Source of the DNA: Agaricus subrufescens
Taxonomy: Eukaryota; Basidiomycota; Agaricomycetes; Agaricales; Agaricaceae
Direction: 5' to 3'
Length of the DNA: 64,000 bases
Assembly: GCA_029945375.1 (NCBI GenBank)
Contig: CM057059.1
Coordinates: 2,046,001-2,110,000 of the forward strand
Below the pieces are notes generated by a model. It had not been told where the DNA came from, did no database searches, and was given only the letters and a program-made list of their open reading frames with translations. Below are positions 55,211 to 64,000 of this stretch, in pieces. The position numbers and the translations under genes were made by a program. How positions within the stretch are numbered: position 1 is the stretch's first letter; each line of letters begins with the position of its first letter.

Positions 55211-57264
55211 ATGGCCCTCAAAGTCCCCAAGGCAAACCAGATCCAGCTCTTCAAGGATGGCTACAAGGTCTGTGTCTACGCGTCTGGGTGTCGTGCTTCT
55301 TCATGACACATGGGTCTAGCATCTTCAAGGGCTTGATGATGCCGTGCTCAGAAATATCCAGGCCGTCAATGAGCTCACTGACCTCGTGCGAACGAGCTAT
55401 GGTCCAAATGGTAAGTGCATCCAGGACCATATTGGATATGGTATATAGATTCACGGTGATGTGCAGGAAGGAACAAACTTGTGATCAACCATCTTGGACG
55501 ACTCTTTGTCACCTCAGATGCCGCAACTATTATCAGGGAGATCGAAGTGGTGCATCCAGCTGCCAAGCTCGTAGTAATGGCCTCACAGGCTCAAGAAGCA
55601 GAGGTAAGTTCTAGTACAATCAACTCTAGCCGATGTTGATTTCTTAGATGGGTGATGCCACCAATATGGTCATCATGTTCGCCGGCGAGCTTCTGAAAAA
55701 ATCTGAAAACTTACTCGTCATGGGTCTACATCCCAGCGAGATCATCAAAGGCTATGAACTTGCGTTGGACAAGACTTTGGAAGAGCTTGGGTGTGCGTGT
55801 CCCTTCACCTGCAATCCAACTTTTACGTTAAAAAAAAAATCTAAGCCTTATCAACTTGGAAGCTGCCGCAACCGCTCACACACGCATCGCTCATGACCGC
55901 TCTCAGGCCCGCGATCGCCGCAAAACAATATGGCAATGAAGAGACCCTCGCTTCACTAGTCGCCGATGCCGCGTTATCAATCATGCCACCCAACCCCAAA
56001 AACTTTAATGTGGACAACGTCCGCGTCGTCAAAATCATGGGTGGTAGCTTGGCAGGTAGCAGAGTGGTGTCCGGGATGGTTTTTGGCCGCGAACCCGAAG
56101 GTTTGTATCAAGTGTTGACAGTTCCAGGCGCGTCTCGACTCTGACTTAATTCAACCTAGGCGATGTAAAAAAAGTTCACAAGGCAAAAGTGGCCGTTTTC
56201 ACTTCTGCACTGGACGTGGCCCAGACCGAGACCAAGGGCACGGTTTTGATCAAGAGTGCAACAGACATGCTCAATTTCACCGAGGGTGAGGAAAAGCACA
56301 TGGAAAAAGTAGGTTCATTTTGAGTTCTTAAAATTGTACTCTATTTAATTATAGTGCAGATTTTCAAAGAAATCGTCGATTCTGGCGTTAAAATCATCAT
56401 TGCTGGTTCATCCATCGGTGAACTTGCGCTTCACTATCTCAACAGATTCGGCATTGCAGTTCTCAAGGTGCTATCGAAATTCGACCTCCGTCGGTTGTGT
56501 CGGGTCGTCAACGCCACGCCACTTGCACGCATGGGTGCACCCACACCAGAGGAGGCGGGATACGTTGACGTGTTTGAGACGATAGAGATTGGTGGTGACC
56601 GTGTGACGGTCCTTCGCCAGCTTACGCAAGGCGAGCCGGGATTTGATCCATCCAGTGTTGGCGAGAAGACGAAGACCGCTACTATTGTTTTGCGCGGGGC
56701 GACAGCTAACCATCTTGATGACCTAGAGCGAGCCGTGGATGATGGAGTGAATGTCATCAAAGGGTTAATAAAGGACGCCAGGACGATTCCGGGAGCTGGT
56801 GCATCGGAAATGGAGCTAGCGAAGAGGGTAGATGCGTATGGGAGCGGATTGAAGGGGCTGGCGCAGCATGCAGTTAAAAAATACGCAAATGCGTTGGAGG
56901 TGGTGCCAAGGACGCTCGCAGAGAATGCACTGGGAGGCGCTGAAGGGAATGAAGTGCTAAGTAAGCTGTGGGCCAAGCACGAGCTCAAAGGTGGGGAAGC
57001 ATGGGGTGTCGATGTCGAGGTATGTTGTTTGAAGTTGAATCCTTGCTCTGCTTCCAACTGAGAAAATTCCAGTACGAGGAAGATGGAACATTGCATGCTG
57101 ACCGGCACAAAATCTACGACTCGTTGGCTGCGAAGCAGTGGGCGATCAAATTAGCGACAGAAGCCGCGGTATCTGTGTTGAGTGTGGATAGCATTATCAT
57201 GAGCAAGCCTGCGGGGGGGCCGAAAGTACCCCAACAGTCAGGCAGCTGGGACGACAACGACTAG
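55211..57264 (+). CDS. CCT8: Chaperonin TRiC/CCT subunit theta
   Basis: About nine exons, some 550 residues. Identified by MALKVPKANQIQLFKDGYK, LDDAVLRNIQAVNELTDLVR, TSYGPNGRNKLVINHLGRLF, VTSDAATIIREIEVVHPAAK, NFNVDNVRVVKIMGGSLAGS, ETKGTVLIKSATDMLNFTEG, KFDLRRLCRVVNATPLARMG, ERAVDDGVNVIKGLIKDART and IPGAGASEMELAKRVDAYG, and the C-terminal IIMSKPAGGPKVPQQSGSWD. These are theta-type rather than other CCT subunits. The hetero-oligomeric ring folds actin, tubulin and WD-repeat proteins in the cytosol. The nucleotide-binding motif, GDGT in most group II chaperonins, reads GDATN (about 55650). The first intron acceptor is at ...GTCTAG, which restores HLQGLDD. Upstream of the start are two GTGAC pentamers. 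Confidence 0.95.
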
Positions 57265-57361
57265 ATGTATCTGTAGACGGTACTCTATATTGAAAATAAA
57301 TAATTACTCAAGGTGATCCTACATCACCTCTCGAGGTATAAATTTTATGAGTGGGGGGGTG

Positions 57362-57990
57362 TCATGATTGGCTAGGGCCTGGTGGTGGTGGCGGCGGAGG
57401 TTGCTGTTGCGTTGCTTCGACAGTCTCTTCGGGAAGCTTGAGCTCGGCTTCCAGTCTGTCACGGGCTCGCACGACTTTGGATTGTAGGTAGTGCGAGTAG
57501 GCAGGGGGCGCCTGCTTGCCCGTTGATGCCGGTTTTGGGGCGGGTGGCGAGTTTGCTTTGAAGAGGTGTTCATAGCTCTGAAGAGCATTGGTTCATTTCC
57601 GTTGGATGAGTGTAGTGGTGGGGCAACACACCTTGAGGATACTTTCCATCTGTTCCTCTCTTTTTACATTGAGGATGAGCTGGGCTTCGTCAAGAGTCAT
57701 TCGATGCTGGCGGGTGAGGTTGTCGGTGGCAGAGCCCGAGGTCGCGTGGCCGACGCCTGACGCGTCGCCTCCCATGGCAGCCTGGGGCGCTTGTTTTGCA
57801 TCTGGGCGGCCGTCAGCACGGGAGCGGAGGAGAAAGGAGAGAGAAGATACTTTTGACGGCCTGGCGACCGGCCTCGAAAAAGGCCTTGCCGAGGATGCGG
57901 GAGCCGGTGACGAAGATCTGGACGAGGACCTTTGGGGACGCCTGGGGGCGGTCAGCGGCGGACTGGAGAAGACGAGGACGGACTGACCAT
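57362..57990 (-). CDS. PAM16: Presequence translocase motor subunit Pam16 (Tim16)
   Basis: Four exons, about 145 residues. The start codon ATG (57990-57988) is alone in its coding exon; a 44-nt intron follows, then ASPKVLVQIFVTGSRILGKA and FFEAGRQAVK, the conserved Pam16 N-terminus. The degenerate J-like domain reads TRQHRMTLDEAQLILNVKRE and EQMESILKSYEHLFKANSPP. It has no HPD, as expected for Pam16, which forms a dimer with Pam18 and restrains its J activity at the mitochondrial import motor. The C-tail is Pro/Gln-rich (TVEATQQQPPPPPPGPSQS). The gene converges on CCT8 (97 bp between stops) and is divergent from RPA43, whose start lies 51 bp away. Confidence 0.92.
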
Positions 57991-58041
57991 GGCGGGGAGG
58001 AGAGGGAGGGCGGACACGTGACCGGCTTGTGTTTTTTCTGC
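57991..58041. promoter_or_regulatory. 51-bp divergent promoter PAM16 / RPA43 with CACGTGAC
   Basis: Between the two start codons lies CACGTGAC at 58015-58022, embedded in purine-rich sequence. It is the same 8-mer as at 3272-3279 upstream of NUP192. Confidence 0.55.
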
Positions 58042-58828
58042 ATGTCGAAGCGGGCCCTCGTCGACGCCGGGCAGAGTCCGTCGCCCAGCAAGCGCGCCAG
58101 AAAGCAAAAAGCGGACAGCGAGTTCCATGCCGTCGACGCCGCGCTCACCCTCTCCGTGCCCCCCGTCTTCGCCCACAACCCCCGCGCCGGCGTCGAGGAG
58201 ATGCTCGACTCCATGGTCATGAGGTACGGCACCCCCGCCGCACGCCCCCGCGACCCCATTCACCCACCCTGCCCCGCAGATACATCCCTGCCTTTCGCGG
58301 CGTCGTCCTCTCGCACTCTGATCTCGTCTTCACCAAAAAGCGGGCGACAATCAAGAACGACTGTCCCTTTCTCGTCTGCGACGTCGGCTTCAACGCTACG
58401 GTCTGGAGCCCCACGGTGGGCATGAAGCTAGGTGCGCTTTGAAGCCGTGCGAATTCGATCCTAGGCTCACCCGCCTGCAGTGGGCAAAGTAAACCTGTGC
58501 TCTCCGGACCATGTCTCCCTCCTCCTCCACCGCACATTCAATGCATCGATACCCCGCCAACATCTCCCCGAGGACCGCTGGCAGTTCGAGTATGGCCCCG
58601 CGGAGAACGATCCCGAGTTTGCGCCCGAGGCGGATGCAGAGAGCGAGGGGCGGTGGGTCGACCGGGCGACGGGCGAGAAGCTTGGGGGGGAGGACGGCGT
58701 CGTCGAGTTTACGGTGACTGGGTGCGTGGCCTCTCCGCCGCCGTCGCCTGCGTGCTGCTAATGTCCACGATTCTAGCCTGACGGTCGCAAACGAGATGCT
58801 GTCACTGCAGGGGTCGTTGTACGAGTAG
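58042..58828 (+). CDS. RPA43: RNA polymerase I subunit A43
   Basis: Four exons encode about 210 residues. The N-terminal basic leader (MSKRALVDAGQSPSPSKRAR) is followed by the Rpb7-like N-domain: LTLSVPPVFAHNPRAGVEEM, LDSMVMRYIPAFRGVVLSH. The OB part (VCDVGFNATVWSPTVGMKLV, GKVNLCSPDHVSLLLHRTFN, ASIPRQHLPEDRWQFEYGPA) is interrupted by an acidic loop (FAPEADAESEGRWVDRATGE) and closes with VEFTVTGLTVANEMLSLQGS. A43 pairs with A14 in the Pol I stalk and contacts Rrn3. The protein is shorter than yeast A43 (no acidic C-tail); it ends two residues after LYE-type sequence. The stop codon is 35 bp from the next gene's ATG on the same strand. Confidence 0.9.
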
Positions 58829-58863
58829 TCGGGTAATACACTGTACATAGCTTGTACCGTACC

Positions 58864-60658
58864 ATGACCACCAATCCCTCCCACATCCTCATTGCCCGCA
58901 ACTCCAGAGGTCCCAACAACCCCATCGCCTCCCTCAGCTCTCCCACCGAAACCCATGCCGCTGCCGCCGGTATCTTTCGCTCTTCCGGCTCCCCCCCGTG
59001 GATCTTTCACGAGTACGAGTCCGACGACGCCGTCTCCGACATCAGCTACGATGCCAACGAGGCAATAGAGCTCGACGACACCTTTACAAAGAACACCCGT
59101 TTCCCCGGCACCGTCAAGATTGTCGTCGAGAACACCATCTTTTGGTCTGTCGGCACTCCTATCCATCTCCTTACCGCCTCACCTTCTCTTCAGGGCCCAC
59201 AAAGAAGTCCTCTACTTTGCCTCTCCCTTCTTCGAGGCTGCCCTCAGCGGGAACTGGTCAGAGACCGGCCGACCACCCTCCATGTCCTCCGTCATTACCA
59301 TTTCCCAACTCCCCGTTGTCCCGGGTGACAAGACGGAACTTGAAGCCGCAATGACGTTTGCTCCTGTCGATCCCGACGGCGACTCGACCGACTTTGACTC
59401 TCCTCTATTCGAGAATGCCAGGCTCAGTGAGAACGAGACCAGCGACGCCGAAATTGGAATCATTTCAAAATCCCAAGCTCGGGGTGATAGCCTCGCTAAA
59501 TTACAAGGATCAGGTTCATCACATCACAAGCGCCCTTCAGAGGATTCTGCTTCTAGCTCCCGCAAGTTTTCGGCCACCCACGCCAAGGTAAAAAGGAAGC
59601 CCAAAGACGGACCCGATGCAGTGATTGTTCTCAAGGAAGAACGTGTCAGTGCGCTTTTTGCCTCGTTGATGTCATTACTCACTCCGGGCCATCTAGGCGA
59701 GCACCTTTCATGATTTCCTCAAATTCGTGTATCCCCAGTGCGTGATGGATAGAGTCTTGTCTCGAGTTTGGCTTCTAACATACATACAGCTTGCAATGCA
59801 CGATAACATGGAATAATGTCGAAAGCTTGATGAACATTTCTCACAAGCTCTGCGTTACCTCACTCCAACAAGAATGCCTCACCTTCCTTATCACTCATGC
59901 CGCTGGTAGACCCATTAAAGCAATGCGTATCGCCGAGCTATTTGAAGAAGAAGAGTTATACCGAGAAGCCAGCCGCTTCGTACTCGATAACCCTGGTGGC
60001 TGGTCCGAACATGAACTCAACACACTAAGCAAGGAAACACTTCTCAAGCTAGAAAAGAGGTAGCGTATACCGACTTGCAAGCTGTTACAAAGTATCTCAA
60101 TCAACTCTACAGACGGACATGGTTCCTCGAGCGCGTTCTCAAACTGGGCCTGACGCAAGTAAATAAGGAATACCAGTGTGTGCGTACGTTGCTACCCTCT
60201 CTCCTGTTCACCTCTCTCATACCCTACTAGTGTCCCTCATGCCCCGAACCTCCCGTTTGTGCCCGCCTCCTAGACGAAAAATGGAGGCAAGCCTACAACG
60301 CAGTCTTTCGATTTGGGCCACCCCAACCCTCCATGGTTTTTCGGTACCTTCGTCAACTGGAGGGTGTAAGCCCTCCGTTGTCTTTAACTCAAACCGCATG
60401 TCAAGCAAGCGCCAAAGCCTTTACAGCTATACGTGCGTCCTTATGATACTCTCCTACACTCATTTAATGTTCACCTTTCTAGTATTTGATCGCATGTTCT
60501 CTCTCGGCGTAAGGGCGGAAAGTGCCCCGATAAACGGTCGCGTCACTGCAGCCGCAGTCGCAGGAGCAGCAACAGGTCCCCGACGTCATTTCTTGTTTTG
60601 CTCGCTAAAGCCCGAGACTGGTCATAAGCTGAAAAGGTCTCGCGCTGCTTCCCCCTAA
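58864..60658 (+). CDS. BTB/POZ domain protein
   Basis: About seven exons, about 470 residues. The BTB domain is split by insertions: FPGTVKIVVENTIFW joined to AHKEVLYFASPFFEAALSGN, then after an acidic/Ser insertion of about 120 residues ASTFHDFLKFVYPHLQCTIT, VESLMNISHKLCVTSLQQEC. A BACK-like helical part follows: AMRIAELFEEEELYREASRF, LNTLSKETLLKLEKRRTW. A Cys-rich stretch (YQCCPSCPEPPVCARLL) may bind a metal ion. The basic C-tail ends HKLKRSRAASP. BTB proteins commonly act as cullin-3 adaptors or transcription factors; no Kelch, zinc finger or other output domain is seen, so the role is open. The start ATG at 58864 lies 35 bp after the RPA43 stop. Confidence 0.85.
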
Positions 60659-61014
60659 AAAAACACGTCTCCCATACTTTTTTTTTACAATGAAAATTGA
60701 TTTTTTAAAAATCTCCTTCCGGTGGCCCTGACATTCCTGTGCTACAGTACATCCTCGAATCTAAAAGTATTCTGAATACGAGTCGAATGACATAGGTAGT
60801 ATGATGCAAATGTTACACATAGAAAAAAAGAAGAGAAAAAAAAAAGGATCCGAAAATTCTGTGGCAATAAATAACCAGTGGACCGGTCAAACCCCTTGAA
60901 TACCCTGAGATAACACATGATATGAAGGCTAAAAAAAAAAAAGAAGAAAGAAAAAAGTATACGCAAACTAACCAAACGGTTAAAAAAAACTAAAGTTATA
61001 AACTACGAAGGAGT
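60659..61014. other. Low-complexity convergent intergenic region
   Basis: 356 bp with many A- and T-tracts (for example 60829-60845 and 60930-60957) between the stops of the BTB gene and the RhoGAP gene. No gene recognised; likely 3' untranslated sequence. Confidence 0.45.
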
Positions 61015-64000
61015 CTATGCTGCCCCACTAAACATTCGAGGAGCATTTTCAATGAGCCACTCAATAAAAAGGGCCCTTTGAGCCATGTCACCGAATTCTG
61101 CGCCAGGATCAGGAGACTTGATGAGGGTAGCTGAAAAGGATAACTAATATAGATAATTCATTAAGGCGAAAGGCAGACACTCACGTCCGAAAACCACGCC
61201 CAGATTCCTTGCATTCATCAAGTTCTTATCGTTCCGTTGGTGCACACTACAATATGCGTCATTCATTCATGTACAACGTCAAGGCAGATGCAGCACTTAC
61301 TGATTAAGGTGTATCATCAACGCACGCAGTGTATAATAGTGCTCACTTGGTAACTGCTTAACGAGTTCGGATAATGTTTTGTCCCTGATCGTCGTATCCT
61401 TAATGGAAATAGCTTCGACAAATGGCTTGTACAGGGCAAACGTAAGGAGTGGGTTGGGTAACGAACGGAAGTAGTTTTTGAGGACAGAGGTGACGCTGCA
61501 GATGTCATTAAATTTGTTGGTGTCAAGTAAGTCGAACGTTGTATAATCGCCACGCTCAAACAGTCGAGTAATCATCTTGGACTGGCTTGAACCGCCAGTC
61601 TTGCGGTAAATACCTTCATACTCAAGCGCTACGATAGGATATCAGCAATGCATTCAATAATGAGAATGTCTGATCGCACCGATTGCCTCAACAGCTTGTA
61701 TGCATTTCTCCACGAGAATTGGAACTTGCCGATCGTCACCCCGACTATCATATTGCGCTTGTTCAATCAAATCCCGTCCAAACATCGAGGGAACTTGAAA
61801 GACTGATAAGGAAGGGTTTCAAACGCATATAACAGCAACCTACCCAATGGATTTTGAGAATCGTCCCTATTATGTTGCTGTACACAGGATGCTTGAATAG
61901 CATTTACACAGCGGACATGAATCGAAGCATGGCAGACTAACAATCGACTAAGCATCAACAACAAATTGATATGCTCCGACGTACCTGAACAACGCAGTTG
62001 AGAGCCCCATAGCTTTTCTGAACAGTGGTCGCATCGAGCAAAACGTAACACGCTGATTTGTTGGAAACTATGCTCTAAATAGCCCTTACTTCTCTGAGAA
62101 TCTTGCGCCACCGCTGGCGAGGCTGACGTCTTTCCCTTGTTGTATCCTATCCACTTCAATTTGCGAGGCGTGGCGAACTCTGTATCAGATTTAGACGGAG
62201 GCTTCATATTCCTGTCATATTCGTCTTGGACAGTGAGAGTGGACGATCCGCTCGTGGATGCACTAAGCGAAGGTGCAATAGGGAGGGCTTGCTGGTTGGA
62301 ATTTCTCAGTCTATCCGATGGCTGGTGAGGCGGTAATGATGCTTGTCTGGGAGGAGCCTCGGGGATGGCTTCTAGTCGACGAGAATATATATGACTGAGT
62401 TGCGCGAGCTCTTCGTTACGCGCATTGAGGGCAGTTGTCTCTTCAAGAAATGTGTCCCTGATTGCTTTCAGTTCAGTAATTTCTCTATTGAGCCTTTCCC
62501 TTTCCTCTGTAAGTGGAGTCAAGTCCCGTTGGTATTGCCGTCTTAAGCCGTCCAAACGCTTTGTGACGGATCTCCCAAGGCTAACAGAGGGCTTCTCGGT
62601 TGATGTTAGGCTAATGCGATGTTACTTTTGAGCAAATATACATTAAACTGAAATTCAACGCACCCCTTGGTTGATGAAAGCTCTTCCATTTCTGCCAGCG
62701 CAATGTCCCGTTCTAGTCTCAACCTCGAAAGGTCCTGTTCAAGGCCAGACAAACTTTCATTCATCTCTTTTGATATCTGTTGCCTAAGTTCCTGGCGCCG
62801 ATCCTCGCCAGTCAGTGCCATCAGCTTGACCGCTTGGCCAGAAAGCAAGACCCGCAATCGGGTAACCTCCGCTTCAGCATCACGCCGGGCCTTCTGTTCC
62901 TTGTCATATTCAACCTGCGCGGCCGATACACCCTCCGTGAGGTTTTTACTTGTTCTCTGTTACTTTTGAGCTCGTTGAAACACCAATAGTCCGAATCAGC
63001 ACTGACCTTGACTCCATCTAGTTTTTCTTTCAAATCCTCGTAGGCCATCTTCCTCGAGTCTAATGTTTCAAGAACTGCCGCCACAAGATCGAGTTCTAAA
63101 TTAACGTGCAGCAGGCCATGCTCTTGTGAATCTTGGAGCAATTCCCGTAATCGAGTAACAACATTATCTGTCATATCAAGTCGCGATGACGTAGGTTCCG
63201 AACCAGCGGACGTCACTATTATACGAGGGTCTGGAGATGGATCCAGTGATTCACTATTCAGGGATTCATGGCTGGAAACAACATTAGGCTTCAGCCTAGG
63301 CAGTGGCTTGTTCTCTAATGACATCTTCCTGCTAATTCCAGCGGGTCTAGACTAGCATAAGAAAATATAGGGGTTGGAAAGATTGACGACTTGCCTGTTA
63401 CTACGGATAACACCTTCCCCTGTTCTGCTAGTTCGTTGCTCATCAGCTGTAGTAGTCGAAGTTTTCGCTGCAGCGGTCGTTGTTGTTTCTGACGAAGCTT
63501 TGAGAGGCGTAGCCATGGAAGTATCATCAGAATCTTTTAGAAGAGTCGCCATTTGGTCCAGAGACTTAAGCGTCGAGGAACCCTGGACAGAACTCAGTAG
63601 TTCACTAAAATCTGCCGCATTCAAGGAGAATCGGATGGGAGGAAGTGCAGGGGCAATAAAAGTCGCATGTGAAAGACGTTCAACAGGTGATGAGTCTGAC
63701 ATATCATCTGAAGTTTCCTCGCTCAAAACAGGTGATTGAGTCTCCCTAGAATCGCCATTCTCTGAATGAGATGTTATAGGAAGAGAATGGCGTTGATCGG
63801 GAATAGGGCTCGCAAGTTCCCCTGCTTCATCCGAATCTGATCCATTTTCTATGCTTCGTGGGACATCCATCTGGCGGTACGGCGAAGTAGATCTAGAACC
63901 TACGGCTGATAACCTATCTTCACTCATATTCGATGTTAATGACGATCTATTGCCATTGAGCCGACGTCGTGAAGGACTGTTGGTATCATCAGCTTGGCTT
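61015..64000 (-). CDS. Rho GTPase-activating protein with coiled coil and C1 domain (runs off the window end)
   Basis: The C-terminal part of a long multi-exon gene; the N-terminus lies beyond 64000. From the edge: a Ser/Thr-rich region, then coiled coil (LEQDLSRLRLERDIALAEME, EERERLNREITELKAIRDTF), a Ser/Pro linker, and a C1 zinc domain (HSFQQISVLRFARCDHCSEK, LWGSQLRC ... CHASIHVRCVNAIQASC). The RhoGAP domain closes it: PSMFGRDLIEQ, EYEGIYRKTGG (Arg finger), FNDICSVTSVLKNYFRSLPN, PLLTFALYKPFVEAISIKD, ALMIHLNQ, NLMNARNLGVVFG and the C-terminal FIEWLIENAPRMFSGAA. This order matches fungal Rga-type GAPs that carry LIM domains at the N-terminus (not visible here). Stop at 61015-61017. Expected to switch off Cdc42/Rho at growth sites. 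Confidence 0.88.

Overview
This window is a gene-dense stretch of a fungal nuclear genome, most likely a basidiomycete and probably a mushroom-forming Agaricomycete. The grounds are very many short introns (mostly 45-65 nt, GT-AG, often splitting conserved motifs), about one gene per 2 kb on both strands, and exclusively eukaryotic housekeeping families of fungal type. The placement below fungi is inference; I read no species-specific marker. I read 32 protein-coding genes, one cut by each window edge. I saw no transposon, tRNA, rRNA, CRISPR array or prokaryote-like operon.

Layout. 0-10 kb: alanyl-tRNA synthetase (5' half), mitochondrial ribosomal protein bL34m, a short CLASP-type TOG protein and the giant nucleoporin Nup192. 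10-23 kb: ribosomal protein uS13/RPS18, a CLIP-170-like protein, eIF3c, eIF2B-gamma and a GCK-type Ste20 kinase. 22-35 kb: APS kinase, a pyroglutamyl-peptidase-like protein without its catalytic Cys, the Mgs1/WRNIP1 ATPase, a mitochondrial PPR protein, the cohesin kleisin Rad21, a secreted carboxymuconolactone-decarboxylase-like protein, 3-hydroxyacyl-CoA dehydratase Phs1 and a Yap-type bZIP factor. 35-44 kb: two paralogous Psr1-type CTD phosphatases in inverted orientation, enclosing a TPP1/Tpz1-like telomere protein and an unrecognised membrane/coiled-coil protein. 44-64 kb: HMMR-like coiled coil, phospholipase B with a transmembrane tail, Rad23, a STK11IP-like LRR protein, Arf6, cysteine synthase, Cct8, Pam16, RNA polymerase I A43, a BTB protein and a RhoGAP.

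Architecture is the most striking aspect. Eight divergent gene pairs share promoters of 21-234 bp between start codons. The extreme is PPR/RAD21, with 21 bp holding two ACGCGT boxes. Two codirectional pairs are separated by only 29 and 35 bp. A GTGAC-centred E-box-like motif (CACGTGAC, GTCATGTGAC, TCACGTGA) recurs in most of the intergenic promoters. Unusual splicing includes two probable GC-AG introns, a 12-nt microexon, and a PAM16 start codon that forms a coding exon by itself.

Functional themes are translation (AlaRS, bL34m, RPS18, eIF3c, eIF2B-gamma), genome maintenance (Mgs1, Rad21, Rad23, TPP1-like), microtubules (CLASP-like, CLIP-170, HMMR-like) and sulfur assimilation (APS kinase, cysteine synthase). 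I see no sign that these form a co-regulated cluster; they look like ordinary euchromatic neighbours. All assignments come from reading motifs by eye, without database searches.
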